Shown here in pieces: positions 39,322-47,870 of a DNA stretch of 64,000 bases. Source of the DNA: 55-13 sp964501275 (GTDB lineage: Bacteria > Armatimonadota > Fimbriimonadia > Fimbriimonadales > Fimbriimonadaceae); NCBI GenBank assembly GCA_964501275.1, contig CAZCSP010000015.1:1-64000 (forward strand), in the 5' to 3' direction. Below the pieces are notes generated by a model. The model had not been told where the DNA came from and did no database searches. It saw only the letters and a program-made list of their open reading frames with translations. The translations under genes and the position numbers were made by a program. How positions within the stretch are numbered: position 1 is the first letter of the stretch; each line of letters begins with the position of its first letter.

Positions 39322-40722
39322 ATGGCCCAACTGGCCGAATCCCCTCCGCCTCAGATAAGGAAGTCGCTGGAAAAACCCGCGCGAATCGTTTGGGCGCTGG
39401 CTTGGCCTGCGGTGGCTTTGAACTCCTTGCAGGTGGTCAACACCCTGCTGGACCGGTTCTTCCTTGGACACCTGCCACAATCCGCATTCACCGCGGTTGG
39501 CGGGGCGATCAGCGCTACCTTTTTGACCTTCTCCATCGCCATGGCCCTCTCCACCGGCGCCACCGCCATCGTGGCTCGAGCCTTTGGCGCGGGAGACCAG
39601 GCGGAGTACCGACAGGCTAGCCGCCAAGCCTTTGGCCTGGCCTGGATGGCGGGGGTTATCTGTGGACTGCTGACCATCGTCACCGCCCCCCTGATGGCCC
39701 ACACCATGCTGCCCCCCACCGACCAAGAGGCGATCCGGCTGATGGCGGCCTACCTGGTGGCGTTCGGTTGCGGACTCCCCGCTATCTTCATCATCCAGAC
39801 CTTGGCGGGCTCTCTGCGCGGGATCGGCGACACCAAAAGCCCAATGGTCATCTCAGGCCTCCAAATCCTCCTCCACATCATCCTCAACGTCCTCTTCATC
39901 TTCCCCACCCGACAGGTCGGCTTGATCACCATGCCTGGCCTCGGCCTGGGAGTGGTGGGAGCGGCGACGGCCCTGGCAGTGAGCGCCTGGATGTCCGCAA
40001 TCATCTACTCCTTCTACTGCCGCCGAACTCCTCTCGGCCAAGCGGCCTCCTTCCACATTCCGCTGAAGGACTGGACCCGCCGCATCCTCAAGATCGCGAT
40101 TCCGGCGGCGACCATGGCGATCTTGCGGGTGCTGTCCTTGGCCGCATTTTCGTTCATGCTGAAATTCGTTCCGAACAATAGCGTGGCAATCGCGACTCTC
40201 CCCGTGGCGTTCGGCATCGAGTCCATCATGTTTATGCCCTCCTTCGGCTTGGCGATGGCGGCCTCGGCGCTGGTAGGTCAGAGCCTGGGGATGAAGGACC
40301 CGGATCGGGCGGAGAGGCTGGGCTGGATCGCCTCGCACCACGGCGCACTGGTCACCCTCGCCCTCTCCATCCCGATCTTCATTTTCGCCCCCCAGATCGG
40401 CGGCGCCCTCTTGGACCACAAGCCCGAGTTGGTTGCCGAGGTCACCACTTTCCTACGCTACCTCTGCGTCACCGAAGTCCTATTCGCCTACGCGATGGTC
40501 ATCGTCGGCGCGATGCAGGGGGCCGGAGATACGGTGCGCCCGCTATGGATATCCATCATCTCCCTCTGGGGTCTCCGAGTCCCCCTCGCCTACATCCTCG
40601 CCATCCTCGTCGGCATGGGCTCCACCGGGGCCTGGATCGCCATGTCCGTCACCCAAGGCATCCAAGGGGTGCTGTGTCTGATCGTCTTCAAACAGGGCGG
40701 TTGGAAGACGAAGAAGGTTTAG
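39322..40722 (+). CDS. MATE-family efflux transporter
   Basis: Na+- or H+-driven multidrug/metabolite exporter in the inner membrane. 466 residues, about 12 TM helices in two similar halves: ARIVWALAWPAVALNSLQVVNTLLDRFFLG and RRILKIAIPAATMAILRVLSLAAFSFML open the halves; QTLAGSLRGIGDTKSPM and GAMQGAGDTVRPLWISI are the paired MATE signatures. The ATG at 39322 is chosen by family; the longer frame from 39232 starts inside the MITE-like element. Substrate unknown. Confidence 0.93.
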   Translation: MAQLAESPPPQIRKSLEKPARIVWALAWPAVALNSLQVVNTLLDRFFLGHLPQSAFTAVGGAISATFLTFSIAMALSTGATAIVARAFGAGDQAEYRQASRQAFGLAWMAGVICGLLTIVTAPLMAHTMLPPTDQEAIRLMAAYLVAFGCGLPAIFIIQTLAGSLRGIGDTKSPMVISGLQILLHIILNVLFIFPTRQVGLITMPGLGLGVVGAATALAVSAWMSAIIYSFYCRRTPLGQAASFHIPLKDWTRRILKIAIPAATMAILRVLSLAAFSFMLKFVPNNSVAIATLPVAFGIESIMFMPSFGLAMAASALVGQSLGMKDPDRAERLGWIASHHGALVTLALSIPIFIFAPQIGGALLDHKPELVAEVTTFLRYLCVTEVLFAYAMVIVGAMQGAGDTVRPLWISIISLWGLRVPLAYILAILVGMGSTGAWIAMSVTQGIQGVLCLIVFKQGGWKTKKV

Positions 40723-40752
40723 GCAGGGTGCGGGGTTTTGGGTGTTCAGGCG
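40721..40752. repeat. short heptad STRR remnant
   Basis: TAGGCAGGGTGCGGGGTTTTGGGTGTTCAGG directly after the MATE gene. Confidence 0.5.
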
Positions 40753-40950
40753 CCCGTTGACGGGACCCAGCAAAGTCGGCGATGACCAGATGGAAAACGG
40801 AGAGATGTTGTAGCCTGTAGTTCCTGGCACCGGTTCTACGAAACTAATTCAGACGGCTCCAAAGCAAGGTGAGGCGTGACTTTGGGCATAGTCTAAGCAA
40901 GCTTGAAGCACACGCCGCTTCAATTCGTTCACAATCTGAAACGCCATAAC

Positions 40951-42834
40951 ATGAGCGAAAAACAAGGGTTCTCGTGGGGGAGTTTTCGACGCCTGCTTTT
41001 AGGCAAGCCGATCCCCACATCCAAGGCCAGCCACGAGAGGCTTTCCCCGGCTCTTGGCCTCCCCGTTTTCGCCTCCGACGCCCTCTCCTCTGTCGCCTAC
41101 GCTACCGAAGCCATCCTTGCTATTTTGATTCTGGCATCGGCGTCGGCGCTGGCTTACCAGATTTGGATATCTCTGGCCGTCGGCGGGCTCATCTTGATCG
41201 TCGCCCTGTCCTACCAAACCACGATCCAGGCCTATCCGGACGGCGGCGGGGCTTACACCGTTGCCACCGACAACCTGGGACCGAGAGTGGGGATGGTCGC
41301 GGGCGCAGCGCTGATGATCGACTATGTGCTAACCGTAGCCGTTGCGGTCTCGGCGGGCGCGGCGGCGATTTCGTCAGCCTATCCGATATTGCACGAGTAC
41401 CTGGTCCCACTCTCCCTTCTCGGCATCGCCGGAGTCATGCTGATGAACCTTCGCGGGACGAAAGAAGCGGCGTGGTTTTTTGCCATTCCCACTTACGGGT
41501 TCATCCTCTCCATCATCATCATGCTGGTTTTTGCCGCAATCAAGGGGGCCAGCACCCCCGCCGGCATCCCCGAGGTGGTGGCAGAGACCAAGAACGGACA
41601 GAGCCTGGTGGGGATGGGGATTGGCCTCCCGATCTGGTTCATCATCCTTCGCTCATTTGCGGCCGGGTGTACCGCTCTAACTGGGATCGAGGCGGTAAGC
41701 GACGGCGTACACGCCTTCGAGCGGCCCCAAGTCAAGAACGCCAACGTCACGCTCCTTTGGATGGCGATCATCCTGATGACTCTCTTCCTAGGCGTGGGTT
41801 TGGTGGTGCAGCACATTCCCTCCATCAGCTTGCACCACACCAACAACCCCGAATTCCGCACCGTCATCTCGCAGATTGCGGCCTGGGCGTTTGGGAGCGC
41901 CAACCACCCGCTCTACTACTTCGTCCAGTTCTCGACCTTCGCTATCCTGGTCCTCGCCGCGAACACCGCCTTCGCCGACTTCCCCCGCCTTTCCAGCACC
42001 ATCGCCCGCGACGGATTCCTTCCCCGCCCCCTGGCTCGGCAGGGCGACCGGCTGGTGTTCCACAACGGCATCATTATCCTGGCGATCGCGGCCGGGGTCT
42101 TGGTCTATGCGTTCCATGGGCAGTTGGGCGGACTGCTTCCGCTCTATGCCGTCGGCGTCTTCACCGCTTTCAGCCTGAGCCAGGTGGGCATGGTGGTCTA
42201 TTGGCGTAAACATCGGCCCGATGGTTGGCGGCGGAAGTGGGCGCTCAATTTGGTAGGATCCATCCTCTGCATCGGCGTTCTCTTGATCATCGCGATCACC
42301 AAATTCACTACTGGCGCATGGCTCATTCTCCTCCTCTTGCCAATGGCAGTCATGTTGTTCGCCGCCATCAGGAAGCGATATGAGAGCATCACCCGCCAAT
42401 TGGTGATCGGCGACGTTGTTCCACGAATGCCCAGGGGGCACACCTCGCTGCTGCTGGTGCCCAGAGTCCACAACGGCATCCTCGCCGCCCTCAACTACGC
42501 TCGGCTTACCGACCCGGACTGCCAAGCGATCCATGTCGTTTTAGACGAGCGGCGCATCGGCGATATCCAGGACACCTGGGCGAAATACGGCGCTAATGTG
42601 CCCCTTATCCTCCTCCGTTCTCCCTACCGATCGCTGATCGATCCGGTGCTAGATTACGTCGATGAATTATTAAGTGAGAACAATGAGCAGGTTATCACCG
42701 TCATAGTCCCAGAGGCGGTGTCGACGAAGTGGTTCCACAAGCTACTTCAGGAGAATGTCGCCCAACAGTTGAAGAACGCCCTCGGGACGCGCCCCAATGT
42801 TGTGGTGACGAACGTGAAGTATTTCTTGAAGTAG
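40951..42834 (+). CDS. APC-superfamily amino acid/potassium permease
   Basis: 627 residues. Twelve TM helices in the APC fold: LGLPVFASDALSSVAYATEAIL (unwound TM1), AYPDGGGAYTVATDNLGPRVGMVAGAALMIDYVLTVAVAVSAG, GCTALTGIEAVSDGVHAFERPQVKNA and ANTAFADFPRLSSTIARDGFLPR. A 130-residue cytoplasmic domain follows (SLLLVPRVHNGILAALNYARL ... EQVITVIVPEAVSTKWFHKLLQENVAQQL), as in the large APC-type permeases. ATG 40951 is chosen over an upstream TTG. No c-di-AMP riboswitch was recognised in the leader. The creatininase-like gene follows after 4 bp, so both are co-expressed. Confidence 0.9.
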   Translation: MSEKQGFSWGSFRRLLLGKPIPTSKASHERLSPALGLPVFASDALSSVAYATEAILAILILASASALAYQIWISLAVGGLILIVALSYQTTIQAYPDGGGAYTVATDNLGPRVGMVAGAALMIDYVLTVAVAVSAGAAAISSAYPILHEYLVPLSLLGIAGVMLMNLRGTKEAAWFFAIPTYGFILSIIIMLVFAAIKGASTPAGIPEVVAETKNGQSLVGMGIGLPIWFIILRSFAAGCTALTGIEAVSDGVHAFERPQVKNANVTLLWMAIILMTLFLGVGLVVQHIPSISLHHTNNPEFRTVISQIAAWAFGSANHPLYYFVQFSTFAILVLAANTAFADFPRLSSTIARDGFLPRPLARQGDRLVFHNGIIILAIAAGVLVYAFHGQLGGLLPLYAVGVFTAFSLSQVGMVVYWRKHRPDGWRRKWALNLVGSILCIGVLLIIAITKFTTGAWLILLLLPMAVMLFAAIRKRYESITRQLVIGDVVPRMPRGHTSLLLVPRVHNGILAALNYARLTDPDCQAIHVVLDERRIGDIQDTWAKYGANVPLILLRSPYRSLIDPVLDYVDELLSENNEQVITVIVPEAVSTKWFHKLLQENVAQQLKNALGTRPNVVVTNVKYFLK

Positions 42835-42838
42835 AACA

Positions 42839-43600
42839 ATGAGTTATCGATACGGGGAGTTGAAGCCGGCCGAAATGGCGCGGCTTATTAGCGACATTGG
42901 CGTCGCCGTGCTTCCCATTGGCGCATTGGAGTGGCACGGCGACCACCTGCCCTATGGCGTAGATGGGATCTTGGCCGAGTCCTTTGCCGAGAAACTTGCC
43001 AAGCGCGTCTCTGGCGTCCTGCTCCCCACGCTTTACACCCCCATGACCACCCTGCCGGAAGGACACTCCCTCTGCGTGCGGAGTGAAATATTCCGGGGCC
43101 TGATCTTCGACCACCTGAACCAGCTGAAAATGATGGGCTTTCGGACGGTCTGTCTGGTAACCGGGCACTCGGCCCAGGGCCATCTGGTGGAACTCTACGA
43201 AGCGGCCACCGCCTTTATCGGCGCCGAACTCTACGTGATCGCCGCCTCACCCTTGGAGGTCCTGGAGGACGACTCCCTGCTGGACCACGCCGGTCGCTGG
43301 GAGACGGCCCAAATGCTTGCCCTGCGTCCCGACCTGGTGGACCTCTCCACCCTGAATGGCCAAGTGACGCCCAAGGAGTCGGGAGTTTTAGGCGAAGACC
43401 CGCGGTGCGCGAAAGCCGACGAAGCGAAACTGGTGGTGGACCGGGCGCTGGCAGTGTGGGTGAACTGGGTCCAAGAGCCAGACATCCGCGCGATTGAAAG
43501 GTTCTATGTCCGCCGCATCAAAGCGGTTTCGGAATACCTGGAAGAGTACGCTGCGCTCAGTTGGGAGCAGGCGATGCGCGAGTGGTGGGAAAAGATTTAA
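42839..43600 (+). CDS. creatininase-family amidohydrolase
   Basis: 253 residues. Metal-binding motifs of the family are complete: GALEWHGDHLPYGVD (Glu, His, Asp), VTGHSAQGH and LLDHAGRWETAQML (the HAGxxET motif). The family opens cyclic amides (creatinine, or formamides in MftE and riboflavin-type enzymes). It directly follows the permease gene and may hydrolyse the imported compound. Start is ATG 4 nt after the permease stop. Confidence 0.9.
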   Translation: MSYRYGELKPAEMARLISDIGVAVLPIGALEWHGDHLPYGVDGILAESFAEKLAKRVSGVLLPTLYTPMTTLPEGHSLCVRSEIFRGLIFDHLNQLKMMGFRTVCLVTGHSAQGHLVELYEAATAFIGAELYVIAASPLEVLEDDSLLDHAGRWETAQMLALRPDLVDLSTLNGQVTPKESGVLGEDPRCAKADEAKLVVDRALAVWVNWVQEPDIRAIERFYVRRIKAVSEYLEEYAALSWEQAMREWWEKI

Positions 43601-43605
43601 CGTGG

Positions 43606-43625
43606 CATGGGCGTTCCCGCCCATG
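43606..43625. terminator. CATGGGC hairpin between convergent genes
   Basis: CATGGGC-GTTCCC-GCCCATG (perfect 7-bp stem) 6 bp after the creatininase stop. The same CATGGGC palindrome text recurs at 53924-53944 inside ogg. Confidence 0.6.
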
Positions 43626-43669
43626 GTTTCCCTGATCGTCCCGGTCAGGTCTCCGAGAGGAAGTTGCCA

Positions 43670-44164
43670 TCAAAAGAGCGAACGCACCCAGCGCCAGCCG
43701 ACTCCCGCCCAACCCTCTTCCTTGCTTGCAGACACGGTCACCCGCACGTAAGGCAGTTTCTCATCGGTAATTCCCGAAACAGGATCATATTTACCAGAGC
43801 AAACCCATAGTGACGTGCCATCTGGGAACTCCCAAGCCTTGGCTTGGGGTTGATCGTACTCTTTGCCGCCCTTGGAAAAAGCCTCTGCACGAGCAATCTG
43901 GATCACCTGCTTATAGTCGGCTTTGTAAACGTACTCCTTGGTTCGCTGTCGTACAGCGGGGCCGTCATCAGAGCAAATACCATGGCCACAGGCGATCAGA
44001 CCATCCATGCGCCACCCAAACTCACTGGTCTCATCGCTCAGAGCAACCTTCCCGGCGAGAAAGTCAAAGGAGACATCGGGCGGCGACAAGGAATGGACCG
44101 TGGTGAAGATGACGCAGGCGGCGCCCACGGCGGCAAGTATCCAACCCCACATCCTCAGCTTCAC
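43670..44164 (-). CDS. hypothetical membrane-anchored protein
   Basis: 164 residues: an N-terminal helix (MWGWILAAVGAACVIFTTVHSL) then a soluble extracytoplasmic part with CGHGICSDDGPAVRQRTKEYVYKADY and SLWVCSGKYDPVSGITDEKLPYVRVTV, containing three cysteines. GTG start 44164 is supported by TACAAT 6 nt upstream. No family recognised. Convergent with the creatininase gene. Confidence 0.55.
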   Translation of the reverse strand: MKLRMWGWILAAVGAACVIFTTVHSLSPPDVSFDFLAGKVALSDETSEFGWRMDGLIACGHGICSDDGPAVRQRTKEYVYKADYKQVIQIARAEAFSKGGKEYDQPQAKAWEFPDGTSLWVCSGKYDPVSGITDEKLPYVRVTVSASKEEGWAGVGWRWVRSLF

Positions 44165-44170
44165 ACCCCT

Positions 44171-44176
44171 ATTGTA
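44171..44176 (-). promoter_or_regulatory. -10 box of a leaderless promoter
   Basis: Minus-strand TACAAT, 6-nt gap to the GTG at 44164. Confidence 0.5.
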
Positions 44177-44293
44177 ACGGCAAAACCAGCTCCTGCCCAC
44201 TCGATGCTGACGCTGACCTGCAATGCCCATCTTCGAAAATCTGCGCCACCTGTGGTTTCCCTCACCCCTCTACGCGGTAGCATTTCCCGCGAT

Positions 44294-45040
44294 ATGCCTG
44301 ATAAGTTGAACGTTGTTGTCTGGGACGAGAATCCGCCCCATGCCCCTAAGGAGATCTATCCCGACCAGTTGCGCGGCGCCATCGCCCAGGGCTTGGAGGT
44401 CTTTGATGCCCAGGGCCAGTTGAGCGTCAAGCTCGCCAACCTGGATGAGCCCGAGCAGGGGATGCCGGAGAGTCTTCTGGCGGAGACCGATGTGCTCCTC
44501 TGGTGGGGCCACGCGCGGCATGGCGAAGTGGAAGACGCCCTCGCCGAGCGGGTCAAGAAGCACGTCCGGGAGCGGGGGATGGGCTTTATCTGCCTGCACT
44601 CCGGCCACTACTCCAAGACCTTCAAAGCCGTCCTGGAATGCACCGGCCACCTGAAGGGCGGTTGGCGCGAGGCGGACGACAAGGAGATCATCACCGTCTG
44701 CGCCCCCAACCACCCGATCGCGGCGGGGGTCGAGGACTTCACGCTGGATGCTGAGGAGATGTACGGCGCGCCCTTCGACGTTCCTGCCCCCGAGGTCCTG
44801 GTCCTGCAATCCCAGTTCACGGTCGGCAACGAATACTTCCCCTGCGGCATCTGCTGGACCGTCGGCGAAGGCATCGACCCCGAGTTCACCTCCGGCCCCG
44901 GCGGCGGCAAGGGTCAGGGCGAAGGCAAAGGAAGAGTCTTCTATTTCCGCCCCGGCCACGAGACGTACAAGACGTACTTCGACGAGCGCGTCCGACGGGT
45001 CATCTACAACGGCGTCCGATGGGCGGGGCGGTTGGTTTAG
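44294..45040 (+). CDS. ThuA-domain protein (trehalose-utilisation type)
   Basis: 248 residues with the ThuA/glutamine-amidotransferase-like fold: LNVVVWDENPPHAPKEIYPDQLRGAIAQGL, LAETDVLLWWGHARHGEVEDALAERVKKHV, GFICLHSGHYSKTFKAVLECTGHLKGGWREAD and RVFYFRPGHETYKTYFDERVRRVIYNGVRWAG. The ATG at 44294 matches the family start (MPDKLNVVV). ThuA proteins act in disaccharide catabolism, often with Gfo/Idh dehydrogenases; one such enzyme is encoded 12 kb away, but not adjacent. Confidence 0.88.
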   Translation: MPDKLNVVVWDENPPHAPKEIYPDQLRGAIAQGLEVFDAQGQLSVKLANLDEPEQGMPESLLAETDVLLWWGHARHGEVEDALAERVKKHVRERGMGFICLHSGHYSKTFKAVLECTGHLKGGWREADDKEIITVCAPNHPIAAGVEDFTLDAEEMYGAPFDVPAPEVLVLQSQFTVGNEYFPCGICWTVGEGIDPEFTSGPGGGKGQGEGKGRVFYFRPGHETYKTYFDERVRRVIYNGVRWAGRLV

Positions 45041-45102
45041 GCACTCGGCATTGGGTTTTCGGTTCTTGGCTCTCCCAAAACGCCGGGTGCCCAACACCGA
45101 TA
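45037..45102. repeat. compact inverted STRR pair
   Basis: TTAGGCACTCGGCATTGGG, TTTTCGGTTCTTGGC, then CCCAAAACGCCGGGTGCCC and AACACCG. Left arm includes the ThuA stop codon; ends at the DinB -10 box. Confidence 0.65.
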
Positions 45103-45105
45103 GAC

Positions 45106-45111
45106 CACAAT
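45106..45111 (+). promoter_or_regulatory. -10 box of a leaderless promoter
   Basis: CACAAT, 6-nt gap (AAACCC) to the ATG at 45118. Confidence 0.45.
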
Positions 45112-45117
45112 AAACCC

Positions 45118-45603
45118 ATGACCCAATTCGCAATCTCGTGGCGGCTCTGTCGAGGCCGGTTTTCGGCTGAGGTGAAGGACCTGAGTCAGGCCCAACTTAA
45201 CTGGCGGCTCTACCCCGGCTCTCTTTCCATCGGCGAAATGGCGCTCCACGTGGCGGGAGTCGAAGTCTCCTTTGTTTCCCAACTGACCGACACTCCCCTC
45301 GACGGCCTCAAGGCCAAACTCAAAGCCGCCGCCACGGAAGGCGTGGTGAACGACAACCCGTTCCCGTTCTCCCCCGAAGAGATCACGCCGGAGCTGGTCG
45401 CCGAGAGTTTGGCCCTTGCCGAGGCCATGACCCAGCCCGTCATCGACGAACCCACCGACGCGATCCTGCAGAAGGAGTTGGTCAGCGTCTTGGGACCGGT
45501 CATCACAGGCGAGGGCGCTCTGGCCCGCTTCGCCTTCCACCCCGGCTACCACCAGGGCCAGGCCTACCAGATCAAGAACGCCCCCGGATTCCCATCTGGT
45601 TAG
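45118..45603 (+). CDS. DinB-family putative metalloenzyme
   Basis: 161-residue four-helix-bundle protein of the DinB/YfiT superfamily. The three metal-binding histidines are recognisable: LSIGEMALHVAGVE (first) and RFAFHPGYHQGQAYQI (HxxxH near the C-terminus). In this superfamily, thiol-dependent transferases (bacillithiol or mycothiol) are common; the substrate here is unknown. A longer upstream frame is rejected because it runs through the ThuA stop and repeats. Confidence 0.82.
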   Translation: MTQFAISWRLCRGRFSAEVKDLSQAQLNWRLYPGSLSIGEMALHVAGVEVSFVSQLTDTPLDGLKAKLKAAATEGVVNDNPFPFSPEEITPELVAESLALAEAMTQPVIDEPTDAILQKELVSVLGPVITGEGALARFAFHPGYHQGQAYQIKNAPGFPSG

Positions 45604-45645
45604 GACCGTGCGGCGATTGGCATGACTCTCGCAAGTTGAGAGGTC

Positions 45646-46452
45646 ATGTTCCCGCCGAAAACCCTCGCCCTGGCCCTCTTCCTCAGCGCCGTCGCCTGCG
45701 CCAGCGCCCAGGAGAGGTTCGCCGCCAAGGGTGAGTTTGCCCAATTCCGCAACCTATCTGGCCTCCCAGCAAGCGGCTATGGCGTGGACCAGAACGGCAA
45801 GATCACGCTGAACGGGGCCTTCTCCTTCTCCACCCCGGTCGCCTACTCCCTGGCCGGTGGAGAGATATCCATCACTCTCGGCAACACCAGTTGGGACCGC
45901 GATTTCCGATTCTTTGAGAGTGAGAAGAAGCGGGACTTCGGGTTCAAATCCAACGGCACCGGGAGCATCAACGTCGGCATCGACACCTCGCTGGGAAGGA
46001 TGACGGCGGGCATGGTGGTGGTGAGCGGGTCTTTTGAGAACGCCTACAGCCTCCAATTCACCCCCCGGCAACCCGAGGGCAAAGTCACTTTGGGGCTGGG
46101 AGTGCAGGGGCTGTTTGCCACGGGAGGATTCATCGGCCCTGGCTTTGCCGAAAACTGCGCCGACCGCAGCACCTCCCTCTTCGCCGTCGGCACCTGGAAA
46201 GCTAACGACCGCACCCACGTCTCCCTCGGCATCGGCACCTCCCGCTTCCACAACGGCTTCGGCAACGTCTCTTACGGCTTCACCGATGGCATCAAAGGCT
46301 TCGCCGAATACGACGGGATCGACTGGAACTACGGCGTCGGGTTCAACCTGGGCTCGTTCAAAGTCTCAAAGGACCGGACGGCGAAGTTCACAGGCACCCT
46401 GTCGATGGTCGCCCAAAAATACGCCGCCTGGTCCCTCAATATCAGTTTCTAG
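45646..46452 (+). CDS. secreted beta-barrel-like protein
   Basis: 268 residues. Signal peptide MFPPKTLALALFLSAVACASAQ; the mature part consists of alternating strands (GEISITLGNTSWDRDFRFFES, GKVTLGLGVQGLFATGG, STSLFAVGTWKANDRTHVSLGIGTSRF, FNLGSFKVSKDRTAKFTGTLSMVAQK) and ends in ...LNISF with a C-terminal Phe, the typical outer-membrane barrel signature. Likely a small outer-membrane beta barrel of unknown function. Its 3' end overlaps the next convergent gene by 11 bp. Confidence 0.65.
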   Translation: MFPPKTLALALFLSAVACASAQERFAAKGEFAQFRNLSGLPASGYGVDQNGKITLNGAFSFSTPVAYSLAGGEISITLGNTSWDRDFRFFESEKKRDFGFKSNGTGSINVGIDTSLGRMTAGMVVVSGSFENAYSLQFTPRQPEGKVTLGLGVQGLFATGGFIGPGFAENCADRSTSLFAVGTWKANDRTHVSLGIGTSRFHNGFGNVSYGFTDGIKGFAEYDGIDWNYGVGFNLGSFKVSKDRTAKFTGTLSMVAQKYAAWSLNISF

Positions 46453-47023
46453 TTCGGGTGCCTGCTTTTTGAGTATTCGACTGGGCAGTCGGAGCCATCA
46501 CGCTCCACGCCCTCACCTCAAAAGTGAGCGCGCCCGACTTCACCGCCGGATCATTCTTGGCGATCTCGTTCGCCTCTTCGTCCGACTTGGCAACCACAAT
46601 CGCCATCGAGCCCGGCAGATCTCGCCAAGGCCCGAACAGAAGCACCTTCCCCTTCGCCTGCTGGTCGCTTAGGTGCTTGGTGTGCTGGTCAAAGGCCACT
46701 CCCGAAGCATCGCTCTCGGGGCTGCTGGATTCCAAGGTGTAAAGGATCGCGTGGGTTGGCTTGCCGTTGATACCGAAGCCGGAACCTGAACCATTGGCCG
46801 AACCGCCGCCAGAGCCAGAGTGGCTACCGCCCGCGCTGCCGTTTCGGAAGCCTCCCGCGGAGGCTGAGCCGCTGGAGCTGCTGCTCGCAGAACCCCATAC
46901 CGACGTGCGTCCGTTCCCAGACTGTGACTGAGAACTGCTTTGACTCGTCTGGCTTGTCTGGGCATAGACCACGGCCGCCAAGGAAAGCGCGACCGCCCCA
47001 ATCAGAAAACTCTTAACCTTCAT
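46442..47023 (-). CDS. secreted Ser/Gly-rich protein with YCII-like domain
   Basis: 193 residues from ATG 47023 (GGAG site 7 nt upstream). Signal peptide MKVKSFLIGAVALSLAAVVYAQ, then 75 residues of Q/S and G/S low complexity (TSQTSQSSSQSQSGNG, SASSSSSGSASAGG, GSGGGSANGSGSG), then an alpha-beta domain with YCII-type features: HAILYTLESSSPESD, FDQHTKHLSDQQAKGKVLLFGPWRDLPGSMAIVVAKSDEEANEIAKNDP. The HTKHL and G-P motifs match YciI/PhnB-like dimeric domains. An exported YCII domain behind a flexible linker is unusual. Confidence 0.7.
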   Translation of the reverse strand: MKVKSFLIGAVALSLAAVVYAQTSQTSQSSSQSQSGNGRTSVWGSASSSSSGSASAGGFRNGSAGGSHSGSGGGSANGSGSGFGINGKPTHAILYTLESSSPESDASGVAFDQHTKHLSDQQAKGKVLLFGPWRDLPGSMAIVVAKSDEEANEIAKNDPAVKSGALTFEVRAWSVMAPTAQSNTQKAGTRTRN

Positions 47024-47302
47024 TTCTCTACTCCCTTTTCGCATAGCGCAAAACGCCACGCGATGCAGATATGACGCATTTTATAGCAAGTAGCGTTCGT
47101 TCGGTAGAATTTTTTTCGTAGTTATGAAAATTTTAAGGAAGTCTATGCCCCAAGGATCAGCCGCATCCCCTTCGGCGGTCCTCGATGTTTTTGTCCCAGC
47201 CATTTGAAAGAACCACCGAGAAGCGCAGAGGGCCACCGAAGGATTGCGGACCGCCCGAGTGGATGATCAATCAGATCAAACGGTTCATTGCCGACGCGAA
47301 GG

Positions 47303-47863
47303 TTAGCCAAAGTCCGATTGATAGGGCGCGTGTTCATGCCGTCCTAGCCAGAACAGCGGCATGATCAACGGTAATGCATCGCGGAACATATCCAGACCAG
47401 GTTCTGGCCACAAGTGGTAGCTGACCTTCTGCTTAATCGACGAATCCTGCCAAGGCAATTCGATTTGGTATAAGCGATCCCCTTCTGATTCCACATCGAA
47501 ACGAAGACCTGCTTCGCGACAAGAAACCTGTCTGCCCTCCAGTTCAAGAACTCCAACACGCCCGCCTGTATGGTCTTTCTTGCTCGGTTTAACATGACCG
47601 ATCTTCTCGCCTCCACGATAGATATCCACCGGACCAAGAGGAAGCGTCCAAAACTTCTGTCGAAAAGTCCACAATCCCGAGTCGGTTCGAAACTCGTGCT
47701 CTTCCGTTGACGACAAGACCCCGCTCGTTTTCAGCAGTCGGCCAATAGGCTTGCCTTCCTCCTCCAAAACCCACTCCGACTCCATCTCAACCCTCCGAAT
47801 CCGCAAGGGTGCGAACTCGACGGTCGGGGCCACTTCCTCGTTAAAGGGAGTGAGTTCGGGCAT
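47303..47863 (-). CDS. hypothetical protein, tubby/LURP-like pattern
   Basis: 186 residues, mainly beta: ESEWVLEEEGKPIGRLLKTSGVLSSTEEHEF, WTFRQKFWTLPLGPVDIYRGGEKIGHVKPSKK, GRVGVLELEGRQVSCREAGLRFDVESEGDRLYQIEL and a hydrophobic C-terminal helix DALPLIMPLFWLG. The repeated strand pattern resembles tubby C-terminal-like (LURP-one) domains, without certainty. AGGAG site 5 nt before the ATG. Bases 47024-47302 downstream show no further supported gene. Confidence 0.5.
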   Translation of the reverse strand: MPELTPFNEEVAPTVEFAPLRIRRVEMESEWVLEEEGKPIGRLLKTSGVLSSTEEHEFRTDSGLWTFRQKFWTLPLGPVDIYRGGEKIGHVKPSKKDHTGGRVGVLELEGRQVSCREAGLRFDVESEGDRLYQIELPWQDSSIKQKVSYHLWPEPGLDMFRDALPLIMPLFWLGRHEHAPYQSDFG

Positions 47864-47870
47864 GAGGCTC

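Noticed and set aside
40753..40950. Possible c-di-AMP riboswitch before the APC permease
   Set aside because: No conserved aptamer blocks could be found.
47143..47337. 64-codon reverse frame between secreted-protein genes
   Set aside because: No ribosome site, no homology pattern and overlap with the end of the neighbouring gene.
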